DNA of 64,000 nt from Actinomycetota bacterium (GCA_016213645.1 JACQZY010000007.1:62001-126000), one strand, 5' to 3'; positions 1-10,463 are shown, counted from the stretch's first letter. Notes: generated by a model not told the origin, from the letters alone. Program-made: numbers and translations.

Positions 1-150
1 GTCGATGTCTTCGCCTTCGAGAGTGAGGATGTTGCCGCGCAGGTGAACGGCGCAATCGAGATGCTCCTCGAGCGTCCTGAGCACGGCGTCCTGCGTGCCG
101 GCCAACTCGGCCGCGACGCTGTTGTCGAGCTCGATGGCGGTGCGGGTCAA
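1..150 (-). CDS. phoH: PhoH-like ATPase, N-terminal fragment (runs off window start)
   Basis: Minus-strand translation from TTG at 148-150: LTRTAIELDNSVAAELAGTQDAVLRTLEEHLDCAVHLRGNILTLEGEDID resembles the PhoH N-terminal region; neighbours yqeY/hrcA-dnaJ order. Confidence 0.55.
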   Translation of the reverse strand, partial: MTRTAIELDNSVAAELAGTQDAVLRTLEEHLDCAVHLRGNILTLEGEDID

Positions 151-163
151 GTAATCAGGCCCC

Positions 164-592
164 TCAGGTCAGGCGCTCTTTGACGGCGGCCTGCACGCGG
201 TTGCCGTCCGCCAGACCCTTCACGCGCGGCATCACCGTGCCCATCACCTTGCCCATGTCGGCGGGCCCAGCCGCACCGGTCTGCTCGATCGCCTCGGCAA
301 CAATTCCGGCGAGTTCGTCATCGCTCATTTGCGCGGGCAGATACACGTCGATCAATTCGGCTTCGCGCTCTTCCTGGGCTGCGGCCTCGTCACGGCCGCC
401 GTCGCGGAAAGCCTTTGCGGACTCAAGCCGCTTCTTGCGCGCGGACTGCAAAACGCCGACCTCGTCGGAGTTGCCTTCTTTGATCGCGCGCTGCAGATCG
501 GCGACAACAAGGCGCAAGGCTTGGACCTTGTCCTTCTCGCCCGCTTTCATCGCGGCCTTGACGTCTGATTGGAGTTGGTCGAGGATGGGCAT
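164..592 (-). CDS. GatB/YqeY domain-containing protein
   Basis: MPILDQLQSDVKAAMKAGEKDKVQALRLVVADLQRAIKEG...; PRVKGLADGNRVQAAVKERL typical of the YqeY family. Confidence 0.9.
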   Translation of the reverse strand: MPILDQLQSDVKAAMKAGEKDKVQALRLVVADLQRAIKEGNSDEVGVLQSARKKRLESAKAFRDGGRDEAAAQEEREAELIDVYLPAQMSDDELAGIVAEAIEQTGAAGPADMGKVMGTVMPRVKGLADGNRVQAAVKERLT

Positions 593-636
593 GGGTTCAG
601 GGTAATGGTCGCGGTAGATCTTGGCTCTTATACAAC

Positions 637-1578
637 CTAGAGCGTCAGCACAATCTTGCCCAACTTGCCGCCGGCGGCGAAGTGGTCGTAGGCGGATTGG
701 ACGTCGTCGAGCGCGTAGGTCTTGGCGACGGGCACGCTGATGGAGCCGTTTTCGAACAGCGGCAGCACACTGCGCTCCACCGCGCGGGCCGTTAGCGACT
801 TCTCCTCCAGCGGACGGGCGCGCAGGGTCGAGCCGCGCAGCGCGGCGCGCTTGTTCATCAGCGCGAGCAGGTTTACATCCGACTTGAAACCGGCGCCTAC
901 GCCGATCACGACGATGCGGCCGTCGGTGTTAATGGACTTCAGGTTGGCGGGCATGTTCGGAGCGCCGACTAGTTCGAGGATCACGTCGAACGGGCCGCTC
1001 CGTTCAAATCCCTCCGGGTCGAGCACGTCGTGTGCGCCAAACGCCGCGACGGCATCTCGCATGTCTGGATTGCGTACGGTCGCGGTGACGTGGGCGCCGG
1101 CCGCCGCGCCGAGCTGGATCGCTGCGGTGCCCACTCCACCCGCGCCGCCGTGTACCAGCAGACGTTCGCCGGGACGCAGGTTGCACTGGGTGAAGACCGC
1201 GTCGTGGGCGGTGGTGAAAACCTCAGGCAAGCCGCCGGCCTGCGACCAATCAAGCTTTTGCGGCACCGGCATCGCCTGTCGTTCATGTACGGCGATCAGC
1301 TCACCCTGGCCGCCTCCACCGACAATCGCCATCACGCGGTCACCCTCTTCAAAGCGATCGGCGTCGGGCCCGCGTGAAACAACCTCGCCGGCAAACTCCA
1401 GTCCCGGGATGTCCGGCGGCGAACCGGGCGGCGCCGGATAGGCGCCTTTGACCTGCAACAGGTCGGCGCCGTTGAGACCGGCCGCGCGCACGCGCACGAG
1501 GATCTCGCCGACACCGGGCGAGGGATCGGCGTGCTCTTGGATCGACAGTGCGCCGTCTGTGATGGTTACGGCTCGCAT
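637..1578 (-). CDS. NAD(P)H:quinone oxidoreductase, zinc-independent MDR family
   Basis: MRAVTITDGALSIQEHADPSPGVGEILVRVRAAGLNGADLLQ..., VHGGAGGVGTAAIQLGAAAGA; start trimmed from ORF 637..1878 to the MRAVT Met. Confidence 0.88.
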   Translation of the reverse strand: MRAVTITDGALSIQEHADPSPGVGEILVRVRAAGLNGADLLQVKGAYPAPPGSPPDIPGLEFAGEVVSRGPDADRFEEGDRVMAIVGGGGQGELIAVHERQAMPVPQKLDWSQAGGLPEVFTTAHDAVFTQCNLRPGERLLVHGGAGGVGTAAIQLGAAAGAHVTATVRNPDMRDAVAAFGAHDVLDPEGFERSGPFDVILELVGAPNMPANLKSINTDGRIVVIGVGAGFKSDVNLLALMNKRAALRGSTLRARPLEEKSLTARAVERSVLPLFENGSISVPVAKTYALDDVQSAYDHFAAGGKLGKIVLTL

Positions 1579-1607
1579 TGGGCGGGAGTGTATTGGCGAG
1601 TCGAGGT

Positions 1608-2717
1608 TCAGCGAGGCGACGGCGCGAATGTGGTGGGGATTCCGAAGCCGTCGAGGACGCGTTCGGCAGCGGTGCGCTGAGCGTGACTGAGGCGGCGGCG
1701 GGCGCTGCCGGCGAGGCCGGCGCGAAGGCGGTTGATCTGGTAGCCGGAGCCTGGGGAATTGGTTTGGCGGGCCTTGGCGGCGGCCGCTTCCGGGTAGGGC
1801 AGGCTTAGGTCGCGGGCAAGCGATGTGATCAGTGGTTCCGGGTCTTCGCACATTGGCTCGTGTTCGATGACATGGCAATTCAGGCGCGTGGCGGCTTTGT
1901 GGTGCGCGGTGTGCAGGAGGCCGACCTTCCAGGCGATTCGCTCAACGGGGGAAGCGTCGGGACGCGGAGAAGACGGCGGATCGCCATCCGGCGCCAACCG
2001 CTCGCGCCATCCCGGCGCCAGCGGGCCCATGTCGTCGCCGTACTGGGTAGTCCAGCTGGCGGTCACGTCGAGCGGGTCGCGTTCGACGACGACGATTCGC
2101 ACCTCGGGCATCAATTCGGCGAACCACTCCAGAGCAAGGCTGAGTTGCACGGATTTGATGACAAGGTGGTGTTCGCCGTCGCGCGGCGGACTGAATCCGG
2201 CAAGTAGTTCCTCCAGTGAGTGGAAAAGCTCGCCGTGTTCTTCCGGAGACAGCAGCGCCAGATCGCGCGCGCGGCGGTCCAGCCCCGACAAGAGTCGATC
2301 AGCGGCGACGCTGGCCGGGTCCAGATTGCGCGGCCACGCTCCCGCGATTACGCGCCTCCAGTGATCGGCGAACGCGGGCGCGATGTCGCCCGGCCGCAGC
2401 ACGGGGAACGACCCCAGACCCCGCTTCGCGACCATCGTCAGCGGTTGATGGTGATGATTGTCCGGCTCCACCAGGCCTGGCTCGCCGCATGCGGCCGCAA
2501 GCAGCGCGGCCGTCCAGGTGGTGGACGATCGCGGCACGCCCGTGACCAGCACGGGCGCAACTCCGGCGCGCGCGTCCGCAAGCTCGGCCTGAGTTGGCAG
2601 GGCGCGCACGGTGTCGCTGGTTTGCACGGCTTCGCCCGGCGGCACAGCGTCGCTAGCCTGCGCCGGCGACCAAGCGCGAGCTGTCCGAAATAACGTGCTT
2701 TCAGCGCGACCGGGCAC
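1608..2717 (-). CDS. Sulfotransferase family protein
   Basis: PAPS-loop-like VLVTGVPRSSTTWTAALLAAACGEP and VVVERDPLDVTASW; start uncertain. Confidence 0.75.
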   Translation of the reverse strand: MPGRAESTLFRTARAWSPAQASDAVPPGEAVQTSDTVRALPTQAELADARAGVAPVLVTGVPRSSTTWTAALLAAACGEPGLVEPDNHHHQPLTMVAKRGLGSFPVLRPGDIAPAFADHWRRVIAGAWPRNLDPASVAADRLLSGLDRRARDLALLSPEEHGELFHSLEELLAGFSPPRDGEHHLVIKSVQLSLALEWFAELMPEVRIVVVERDPLDVTASWTTQYGDDMGPLAPGWRERLAPDGDPPSSPRPDASPVERIAWKVGLLHTAHHKAATRLNCHVIEHEPMCEDPEPLITSLARDLSLPYPEAAAAKARQTNSPGSGYQINRLRAGLAGSARRRLSHAQRTAAERVLDGFGIPTTFAPSPR

Positions 2718-2728
2718 CGACCCGCAGA

Positions 2729-3562
2729 CTACCGCGCGAGCAGCAGTCCCGTCCAGCCGCCTTCGCTGACGCGCCGCCGCTCGCTGAACCCCAGGCAGTC
2801 GTAGGCGGCGGCGATTTCATCCGCCTCCTCGTTGAGCAGACCCGACAGGATCATTCGCTCGATCGCGCCGCTATCCGCGGCCGCGCCGATCTGCCTCGCC
2901 ACGTCAAGCAGCAACGGGCGCATCAGGTTCGCGAGCGCCGTGGACGCCGGCGCGGGTAGACCGTCGCGCAGATCGGCGCGGGCGACGGACACGGATACGT
3001 CGTTCAAGCGCGCGTTCTCCTCTGTCGCCTCAACCGCCAGTGGATCAAAGTCATAGCCGCGCACCGGATCCCAGCCGAGCTTACGTGCCGCAATCGCGAG
3101 CACGCCGCTGCCGCAGCCGAGATCGACAAGCTCGCCTTCAGGCCGCAGGTCGAGCATCAGTTCCAAGCACAATCGCGTGGTCGGGTGCGACCCCGTACCA
3201 AACGCCTGTCCGGGGTCGAGCACGATCTCGTGGGCTTCGACCTTCTCGTCGGCGGGTTCCCAGGTTGGGCGCAACAGCACCCGCCCTCGCGCGTCGTCGC
3301 CCACGAGCACGGCGCCGTGGAACTGCTTCCACCGCTCGTGCCAGTCGTCGGCAACCTCGCTCGTGGTGACCTCGACAAGCGCTCCGCCGACGGCCGCGCG
3401 CAGGTCCGGCAACTCCGGCACCTCGCCGGGCGGGCCATAGACGGCGTACTCCACGATCTCGCCATCGCGCACTTCCTCCACCCCGCTCGGCGCCAGTTCC
3501 ATCAGTTGTGCCAGCGCAAGCTCGGCGTCCTCCGCGCGGCAGCGGATTGCCAGCCGGATCAC
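2729..3562 (-). CDS. prmA: Ribosomal protein L11 methyltransferase
   Basis: DPGQAFGTGSHPTTRLCLELM...VDLGCGSGVLAIAARKLG motifs. Confidence 0.92.
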   Translation of the reverse strand: MIRLAIRCRAEDAELALAQLMELAPSGVEEVRDGEIVEYAVYGPPGEVPELPDLRAAVGGALVEVTTSEVADDWHERWKQFHGAVLVGDDARGRVLLRPTWEPADEKVEAHEIVLDPGQAFGTGSHPTTRLCLELMLDLRPEGELVDLGCGSGVLAIAARKLGWDPVRGYDFDPLAVEATEENARLNDVSVSVARADLRDGLPAPASTALANLMRPLLLDVARQIGAAADSGAIERMILSGLLNEEADEIAAAYDCLGFSERRRVSEGGWTGLLLAR

Positions 3563-3632
3563 GCGCGCGGCCTCGACCGGTGCGGCGCAAGGGACAAACT
3601 CCGCCTCGCGGGCACGTCGCGAACCGGCGCGT

Positions 3633-4769
3633 TCACCGCAGCGCCCGGCGCAACCGCGACATGATGCCCTCGCGGCGCGGTTCGCGCAGGTTGTCGCTGG
3701 TCACGGTTTCGCCGAATCGCTCGAGCAGATCGCGCTGCTCCTCGGTGAGATTGTGTGGCACGCGCAGATTCACGACGACGTGAAAATCCCCCCGGGTGTT
3801 GTTGCGCAGACCCGGCAGTCCGTGACCGCGAATCTTCACCTCGTCGCCGTGCATGGTGCCGGATTCGATCTCGATCTCCTCCACACCGTCGAGCGTCTCC
3901 ACTTCCAGTGTCATGCCGAGCATCGCGTCGTGAGCGTCCACGTCCACAACCGTGTAAAGCTCCGTGCCCTCGCGATGGAAGCGCTCGTCGTCGGCCACGC
4001 GCACGACCACGTACACGTCGCCGGGCGGACCACCGTGCGGACCCGCGTGACCACTGCCGGCGATACGAATCTGCTGGCCGTCGTCGATACCGGCCGGAAT
4101 CTCCACCGCGATCTCCCGGTCCGTGCGAACACGGCCCTTACCGTGGCACTGCTTGCACGGCTTCTCGATCTTGCGGCCAACGCCGTCGCACCTGCTGCAT
4201 TCCATCTCGCGCGCCATCTGGCCCAGCACCGTGCGCGTGACAAGGCGCACCCGCCCCGAACCACCGCACTGGTCGCAGTTGGCAATCTTGCTGCCGGGTT
4301 CGGCGCGCGAACCCTCGCAAACGCCACAGACGTCCACGACCTCAAACTCAATGTCCTCGTTCTTACCGGTGATCACGTCTTCGAGCGTGATCGAAATGTC
4401 GACGGCCAGGTCACCGCCCTTGCGCGGCATGTTTCCGCCGCCGCCGCGGCCGAAGATCCCAGACGCAGCGCCGTCAAAGAACGCCTGAAAGATGCTCGAG
4501 AAGTCGCTGAAGCCGCTGAAATCCGGCTCCGCGCCACTGCGCCGCAGTCCCTCGTGCCCGTAGCGGTCGTACGTGGCGCGGCGCTCGGCGTCTGACAACA
4601 CCTCGTAGGCGGCCGCGATCTCCTTGAACTCCTCTTCGGCCTCCGGGGAGTCGTTGACATCTGGATGATGCGTGCGCGCGAGCTTGCGAAACGCTTTTTT
4701 GATCTCGCCCTCGTCGGCGCCGCGGTCGACGCCGAGAATCTCGTAGTAGTCGCGCGTGGTTGCCATCAA
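3633..4769 (-). CDS. dnaJ: Chaperone DnaJ
   Basis: J domain with HPD; CxxCxGxG-type repeats ([39 protein letters not shown]). Confidence 0.97.
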   Translation of the reverse strand: MMATTRDYYEILGVDRGADEGEIKKAFRKLARTHHPDVNDSPEAEEEFKEIAAAYEVLSDAERRATYDRYGHEGLRRSGAEPDFSGFSDFSSIFQAFFDGAASGIFGRGGGGNMPRKGGDLAVDISITLEDVITGKNEDIEFEVVDVCGVCEGSRAEPGSKIANCDQCGGSGRVRLVTRTVLGQMAREMECSRCDGVGRKIEKPCKQCHGKGRVRTDREIAVEIPAGIDDGQQIRIAGSGHAGPHGGPPGDVYVVVRVADDERFHREGTELYTVVDVDAHDAMLGMTLEVETLDGVEEIEIESGTMHGDEVKIRGHGLPGLRNNTRGDFHVVVNLRVPHNLTEEQRDLLERFGETVTSDNLREPRREGIMSRLRRALR

Positions 4770-4807
4770 ACCGTCTCCATCCCTGTAGGTGCCGCGTCCG
4801 GCGGCGG

Positions 4808-5830
4808 TTACTCGTAAACCCCGACGACGAAGTCGCTCAGCCGTGCGGCGGCGTAGCGCACCGAGGCGATCGCGCGGGGATAATCCATGCGTACGGGACC
4901 GATCACATTGACAGAACCCAGATTGCGGGTGTGCGTTCCGTAATTCGCGCCCACGACGCTGGCGCCGGCCAGCTCGCTCGCCTCGTTCTCACGACCGATT
5001 CGCAGGTACACGCCTCGTTCGCCGAGCCGCTCGCGCAGCAGGCGCGTGACCACCGCGCGTTCCTCGACCGCGGTCATCAGCCGATCAAGGCCGGGAATCG
5101 CCTGCTCGCCGTGGCCGCCGACAAGATGCCCGGCGCCGCCCACGAACAGCGTCTCGTCGCCGACCGGCGGTTCGATAAACATCGGCGAAATCGCCTCCAA
5201 GAAGCTGCGCTCGGTGGCCGGCAGGTCCGGCGCGAACAACCGCGTGCGCGTGGTCCGCGCACCAAGCGGCATGCCTTTGAGCGTTTCGTTGAGGTACCCG
5301 GTGGCCCACTCCACCAGCCCTGGATCAACCTCACGCTCGAACTCGAACTGGCGCTTCGTGACTCCACCCGACGATGCGATCACGACGATCATCACCTTGT
5401 TCGGCTGAAGCCGAATCAACTCCACACGCAGGATGTCTTCGGTGGAAAGCGGCGGCGCCGAGATCAGCGCCATCAGCGCGGTGGCCTCGGCCAGCGATTC
5501 CGTAGTGCGGCGAATTGCGTCCGCGACCTCGCGGCGGTCGAAGGTGAGCTCGATGCCCGGGCGCTGTTCCAGCGCCGCGTCGCGCGTGGCCAGCAGACCG
5601 TCCACGAAGTAGCGATAACCGGACTCCGTCGGCCGGCGGCCGGCAGAAGTGTGCGGTTGCTCAAGCAGACCGTGGCTGACAAGCACGGCGAATTCGTTGC
5701 GCACGGTGGACGCCGCCCAGGGCACGTCCGTCCGATCGGCGATCGAACGCGAGCCAACGGGGGAGCCGCTCGCGGTGAAGACATCCACGACGATGCGCAA
5801 GATCTGTTCCTGGCGGGAAGAGAGCATCAC
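4808..5830 (-). CDS. hrcA: Heat-inducible transcription repressor HrcA
   Basis: [28 protein letters not shown]...[35 protein letters not shown]; upstream of dnaJ. Confidence 0.95.
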   Translation of the reverse strand: MMLSSRQEQILRIVVDVFTASGSPVGSRSIADRTDVPWAASTVRNEFAVLVSHGLLEQPHTSAGRRPTESGYRYFVDGLLATRDAALEQRPGIELTFDRREVADAIRRTTESLAEATALMALISAPPLSTEDILRVELIRLQPNKVMIVVIASSGGVTKRQFEFEREVDPGLVEWATGYLNETLKGMPLGARTTRTRLFAPDLPATERSFLEAISPMFIEPPVGDETLFVGGAGHLVGGHGEQAIPGLDRLMTAVEERAVVTRLLRERLGERGVYLRIGRENEASELAGASVVGANYGTHTRNLGSVNVIGPVRMDYPRAIASVRYAAARLSDFVVGVYE

Positions 5831-5852
5831 CTAGAGGATAGTTTTTGCGCCC

Positions 5853-6869
5853 ATGCAGCCACTCGTGAGCTTCGACACCGTCAGCAAACGCTACGACTCG
5901 CGCGCCGTGATCGACCAGCTCAGCTTCTCGGTGCCGGAGGGCAGCGTGACCGCGCTGCTCGGCCCGAACGGCGCGGGCAAGACCACCGCGATGCGTCTAC
6001 TTCTGGGGATTGCCCGCGGCGACGGCGGGTCGATCTCATTGCTCGGAGCCGCACCGGGCGGCGGCGGTTTTCACGACGCGGTCCGCCGGACCGGCGCGCT
6101 GGTCGAAGAGCCTGCGCTTTACGCCAACGCAAGCGCCGAGTCGAACATGCGCATTCAGGCCGCGAGCCTGGGCATGTCGGACCACGATCCGCGAATCGGC
6201 GCGCTGCTCGGCCAGGTCGGACTGTCCGCACGGGCGAGCGACCGCGTGAAGAAGTATTCGCTGGGCATGCGCCAGCGGCTGGGCCTGGCGCTTGCGCTGG
6301 TCAACGTTCCGCAACTTGTGATTCTGGACGAGCCGACCAACGGACTGGATCCGGCCGGTGTGGTGGAGATTCGCGAACTTATTCGCTCGCTGCCCGCGCA
6401 GGGCACGACCGTGCTGGTGTCGTCGCACCTGCTGGCGGAGGTGCAGAAGACCGCCGACCGCGCGGTGATCATCGACGGCGGCCGCCTGGTGTCCGAGGGA
6501 CCAATCGCGGATCTGATGGCGGACGCTCAGCAGGACACGGGTTATCTGGTCCGCGTGCCGCGCGAGCAACACCCGGCGGCGGTCGGCGCGCTTCAGACGG
6601 CGGGATATACCGTGGCCGTCGAGCCGGACGGCGCGCTATTGGTGTCCGGTGAGATCGACCGCGGCGCGCGAGTGGCGTATGCACTCTCAACGGCCGGCGT
6701 GCTGCCGGACGAGCTGCGGCCGCGCGCTGCCGATCTGGAGACCGCGTTCCTGAACATCACCGGCGGCAATGTGGCGGCGGCCGGGGCGGCGGCGGAAGAC
6801 AGCATCGGAGTCGGCGGCAGTGATGCGATCGGCGGCGCGACCGACGGCGCGACGGGAACTACGCCGTGA
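5853..6869 (+). CDS. ABC transporter ATP-binding protein
   Basis: GPNGAGKTT, SLGMRQRLGLALAL, VILDEPTNGLDP, VSSHLL. Confidence 0.93.
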   Translation: MQPLVSFDTVSKRYDSRAVIDQLSFSVPEGSVTALLGPNGAGKTTAMRLLLGIARGDGGSISLLGAAPGGGGFHDAVRRTGALVEEPALYANASAESNMRIQAASLGMSDHDPRIGALLGQVGLSARASDRVKKYSLGMRQRLGLALALVNVPQLVILDEPTNGLDPAGVVEIRELIRSLPAQGTTVLVSSHLLAEVQKTADRAVIIDGGRLVSEGPIADLMADAQQDTGYLVRVPREQHPAAVGALQTAGYTVAVEPDGALLVSGEIDRGARVAYALSTAGVLPDELRPRAADLETAFLNITGGNVAAAGAAAEDSIGVGGSDAIGGATDGATGTTP

Positions 6870-7588
6870 ACCCCGAACTCCTCAAACTGCGCCTGCTGCC
6901 GATGCCGCGCTGGATCCTGGGATTGTCGCTGGTCGCGCCGCTACTCGTGGGCCTGATTGTCCTCGCGGTCCAGCCGAGCACCGACGACGCGTACCGCGGC
7001 GGCCCCACCACGATGGCCACGTTCGCCGTGATGATCGGCGCGCTGGTCTTTGGCGCATGGATGTTTGGCGTCGAATTTGGCCAGGGCACGATGCGACGCA
7101 CGATCACCGCCGAGCCACGACGCGGTCTGGTGCTGACGTGGAAACTGCTCACAACCGCGGCCGCCGCCGCGGTGTTTGCGGCGGTCGCGATGGGCTTCAG
7201 CGCGTTGGTGGCGATCACGATCTGCGCCGCGCACGGCGTTAACGCGAACACTGAATCGATTCTGGACCTTTCGCTGGCGGTCACGCTTCAAGCGCCGCTG
7301 ATCGCGCTGATCGCGGCCGCGTTCACGCTTGTCTTCCGCAGCTTCGCCGGAGGGCTGGTGGCGACCTTCGCGATGATATTCGTGGTTGACGGTGTGTTGC
7401 GCCTGCTGCTCGGCAAATACGGCGACTACACGTTCGGCACCTCGTTGGTATCGATCATGACGATTTTCGACGAGACCGATCAGTCCGCGCCCTTCGGTCT
7501 CGCGCAGACACTGCTGATCGCACTCGGCTGGATCGCCGCGATCGCGTCGCCCGGCGCCTATCGCTTCATCCGCGGCGACTTCAAGTAG
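6866..7588 (+). CDS. ABC transporter permease (ABC-2 type)
   Basis: Overlaps ATPase stop (ATGA-type arrangement); six hydrophobic segments. Confidence 0.8.
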   Translation: MNPELLKLRLLPMPRWILGLSLVAPLLVGLIVLAVQPSTDDAYRGGPTTMATFAVMIGALVFGAWMFGVEFGQGTMRRTITAEPRRGLVLTWKLLTTAAAAAVFAAVAMGFSALVAITICAAHGVNANTESILDLSLAVTLQAPLIALIAAAFTLVFRSFAGGLVATFAMIFVVDGVLRLLLGKYGDYTFGTSLVSIMTIFDETDQSAPFGLAQTLLIALGWIAAIASPGAYRFIRGDFK

Positions 7589-8525
7589 TCGCCGCGGCTG
7601 TCGCCGGTGCGGCCACGCCCAGGTGCTCGCACAAAAACGCGGTCTGATCGGCGACCGCTTGTTCGAACGGCTCGTCGAAGTAGATATCGAAATGGCCGAC
7701 CGGATAGGTCTTGGCGATCGCGTTGCGCGCCTTGGCGACGTATTTCAGCGTCGGCCCCGGCGGCGCCACTGAATCTTGTCCGCATACGCATACGAGCGTC
7801 GGGCACTTCACGTCCCGGAGCTTCGCGCCCGGCCGGTAGTACGGAATCTTCATGGCGATACGCGCCTGAACCCAGTGGGGCACTTCCTGGCCCGGCTTCA
7901 TAAAGCGCGAGCCGTGATCGATCAGCCTGAGGATGCCCGGCAGCGCGTCGGACGCGGTCATCATCGCCGGCTCGCCCTTCTTGCCGAACAGCAGTACGCG
8001 CGCCGTGCGGCCGCCGGTCGCCGCGCCGATCGTGTCCATCGCCGCGCGAAGCATCAACTTGACCGTGCTGACCGGTCCCACTGTCATCGCCGAGGCCATT
8101 CCTTCTGTGAACGGGCACTGACTGACGACCGCCTTGAGATCATGGTCGCGCGCGCCCATCGCCATCACGTGGCCGCCGCCAAAGGAACTCCCCCACAGCG
8201 CGACGCGAGAACCGTCCACGTCCGTGCGGCCGCGCACGTATGCCAGCGCGGCGGCGATGTCATCGTGCTGCATGTTGATGTCGAGCACCTGGCGCGGCTC
8301 GCCGTCGCTGTCGCCGAAGCCGCGGTAGTTGAAACTGAAGGCCGCGATCCCGGCCTGCGCGAAGCGCTCCGAGAACATGTCGAGGCCCATCTCTTTGACG
8401 GCGCCGAGGCCGTGACAAAGCACGACCACCGGTGGGCGCTCAATCCCTTCAGGCTTGTAAAGCCAGGCCGAACAACGGGTGCCGTTGCTGACGAATGACA
8501 GGTCTTCTTTCGTGAAACCGCTCAC
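7581..8525 (-). CDS. Alpha/beta hydrolase
   Basis: VVVLCHGLGAVKEMGLDMFSERFAQAGIAAFSFNYRGFGDSDGEPRQ; nucleophile motif GSSFGG. Confidence 0.88.
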   Translation of the reverse strand: MSGFTKEDLSFVSNGTRCSAWLYKPEGIERPPVVVLCHGLGAVKEMGLDMFSERFAQAGIAAFSFNYRGFGDSDGEPRQVLDINMQHDDIAAALAYVRGRTDVDGSRVALWGSSFGGGHVMAMGARDHDLKAVVSQCPFTEGMASAMTVGPVSTVKLMLRAAMDTIGAATGGRTARVLLFGKKGEPAMMTASDALPGILRLIDHGSRFMKPGQEVPHWVQARIAMKIPYYRPGAKLRDVKCPTLVCVCGQDSVAPPGPTLKYVAKARNAIAKTYPVGHFDIYFDEPFEQAVADQTAFLCEHLGVAAPATAAATT

Positions 8526-8671
8526 TTGATGCCTCCGGGGGGAAGGGCGCGCAGGCCGTTGATTCGGTTCTCACACGGGCAAAAGCTCGCATGTGGGTAC
8601 TAACGCTACCGGTCCGGCACCGGTTTCGCCGCGACTTCGGCGGAATTCAGGCAACAGTCATGCCTTACGAG

Positions 8672-8703
8672 AAAGGCCGCCGCGGTTCGCCGCGACGGCC
8701 TTT
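8672..8703 (-). terminator. Intrinsic terminator-like hairpin downstream of the MaoC pair
   Basis: aaaGGCCGCCGCGG-TTCG-CCGCGACGGCCttt: 11-bp stem with TTCG tetraloop, one wobble. Confidence 0.75.
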
Positions 8704-8731
8704 GCTCATACTGTGCGGCAGATCGGACCGG

Positions 8732-9124
8732 TCAGGACTTCTCGACGACCGCCACTGAATTGCGGATGATGCGGCTGTCGCCCTGCGCCGCCTCAAGCGC
8801 GATCTTGATGTGCGTGCCGTCGTCCTCGGTCACTTCGCCGGTCACGATCACCTCGGTTTCGGGCTGGCCCATGCCGCGGAACTGCGCGCTGAGGTTCTTG
8901 ACCTTCGTCGGGTCGTTACCCGCGGCCTGAATCGCCGCGCGCTGCACTTGAGCCATCGACCACAGACCGTGCAGAATCGTGTTCGGCAGGCCGACGGCCT
9001 TCGCGAACTCGGGGTCGATGTGGATCGGGTTGAAGTCTCCCGACGCTCCCGCGTAGCGGTGCGGCAGGTACTTGTCCGGAGTCACGCGGACTTCGTCGAT
9101 TTTTTCTCCGACTGCTGGCGCCAT
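8732..9124 (-). CDS. MaoC-like dehydratase (hot-dog fold)
   Basis: HRYAGASGDFNPIHIDPEFAKAVGLPNTILHGLWSMAQVQRA. Confidence 0.88.
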   Translation of the reverse strand: MAPAVGEKIDEVRVTPDKYLPHRYAGASGDFNPIHIDPEFAKAVGLPNTILHGLWSMAQVQRAAIQAAGNDPTKVKNLSAQFRGMGQPETEVIVTGEVTEDDGTHIKIALEAAQGDSRIIRNSVAVVEKS

Positions 9125-9126
9125 GA

Positions 9127-9567
9127 TCAGACTCCCCTCACGATGCAGGTCCAGTCGGCCGTCACGACGGGCTCGCCGTCCTGGTTGACCGACTCGGTGG
9201 TGAATACGTAAAAGCCCTTGCCGCCGTTTTCCTCGATCGACTTGACAGACGCCGTCGTGGTGACACGGTCGCCGGCGACGACGGGCTTGTGGAACGTGAA
9301 ATCCTGCGCGCCGTGCACCATCATCGCGAAGTTCATCGCCACATCCGGATCGAACATCGCCGGTGCGGCGGCCTTGCTGCTGTAAACGACCGCGAACATC
9401 GGCGGCGCGACGAGACCGGAATATCCGGCGGCCCTGGCGGCGTCTTCGTCGTTGGAAAGCGGGTTGTCGTCGTAGGTAGCGGCCGTGAACTCTCGGATCT
9501 TCTCCGAGCCCACGACGTACTCGACTGGTGGGAACGTCTTGCCCACCGCATCGGTCTTGATGGCCAC
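9127..9567 (-). CDS. MaoC family N-terminal dehydratase (FAS1-like), partner of downstream MaoC gene
   Basis: VAIKTDAVGKTFPPVEYVVGSEKIREFTAATYDDNPL...APPMFAVVY; GTG start, ORF trimmed from 9975. Confidence 0.8.
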   Translation of the reverse strand: MAIKTDAVGKTFPPVEYVVGSEKIREFTAATYDDNPLSNDEDAARAAGYSGLVAPPMFAVVYSSKAAAPAMFDPDVAMNFAMMVHGAQDFTFHKPVVAGDRVTTTASVKSIEENGGKGFYVFTTESVNQDGEPVVTADWTCIVRGV

Positions 9568-9805
9568 TGCAACTGCTCCTTGGTTGTGGAGGAGGAACGG
9601 GCGCCGCGCGCCGCCAAGTACGCCGACGACAGAGGGCGAAAACTGCGGGCGCGATTCTAGATGACTGATTCCACGACGAAGCGCTCTCGGGCGCGGTTCA
9701 GAGCCAGCCGGGCGTGAAATCAGCCATCTTGTGGGCGCGAGGCAGCGCGACCGAGCGATGGCCGCAACACGCGACCGGCGTAGTCCGAGGTCGCGCCCAG
9801 AACGA

Positions 9806-9835
9806 CCGACGCCCGGCGTGAAAGCCGGGCGTCGG
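9806..9835 (-). terminator. Intrinsic terminator-like perfect hairpin
   Basis: CCGACGCCCGGC-gtgaaa-GCCGGGCGTCGG, 12-bp perfect stem just past the stop of the DUF4234-like gene. Confidence 0.7.
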
Positions 9836-9841
9836 AAATGA

Positions 9842-10435
9842 TCAAGTTGCCGGAGGTGGCGAAGGCGGAGGCGGCGGCGGAGGCGCAACGGCCGGTGGCG
9901 GCACCGGAGGCGCCGGAGCGGCGGGCGAGGCAATCGCCTGCGGGATTTGGGGTACCGGCTGAACGAGGGCCTCATCGATCCAGTCGAGTGGCCTGCCCGT
10001 TTCGAATCGCCAAAGTCGATTCATCGCTGTCTGAAGATATGCGGTGCCGATCGGACCACCAGCCATCAAGTAAAACAACCAACCGTTAATTGGCTCGGGC
10101 ACACCAAGGGCTCGCTGAGCCATTTTCATTCGCTTGAATGTGCCAAAAAACGACATTACGGCCGGCACTATGACCAATGCGCCAAGCGTGACGGCTAGAA
10201 GCGATTTCGCCGGGCTGTCCCCGAGGGCCAACCCTCGCTTGCGACCAAGCACGCTCAATTCTTTGTTGATCGCGTACCACCAGTAAAAGAAGTAGATACC
10301 TCCGGTGATGTACGGCAGCAATGCCGGCGCCCACGGCGAGCGTATCTTTGCTTGCTCCGGCCCGCCGGAAATCGGAACTGGTTCAGCCACGAGTGTCTCG
10401 CTTTCAGAGTTGCTGACGGTCGATCCGAAACCTAC
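9842..10435 (-). CDS. DUF4234-like membrane protein with Pro-rich C-terminus
   Basis: SPWAPALLPYITGGIYFFYWWYAINKELSVLGRK; C-term PAAPAPPVPPPAVAPPPPPPPSPPPAT; exact start uncertain. Confidence 0.65.
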   Translation of the reverse strand, partial: VGFGSTVSNSESETLVAEPVPISGGPEQAKIRSPWAPALLPYITGGIYFFYWWYAINKELSVLGRKRGLALGDSPAKSLLAVTLGALVIVPAVMSFFGTFKRMKMAQRALGVPEPINGWLFYLMAGGPIGTAYLQTAMNRLWRFETGRPLDWIDEALVQPVPQIPQAIASPAAPAPPVPPPAVAPPPPPPPSPPPAT

Positions 10436-10463
10436 CCGACCCCGTGGACTGAAGTCGGCTCGT

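Noticed and set aside
3753-4595. 280-aa plus-strand ORF over dnaJ
   Set aside because: Shadow of the dnaJ frame
4760-6652. 630-aa plus-strand ORF
   Set aside because: Antisense to hrcA and out of frame over the ABC ATPase gene; composition (Arg/His-rich) typical of shadow ORFs
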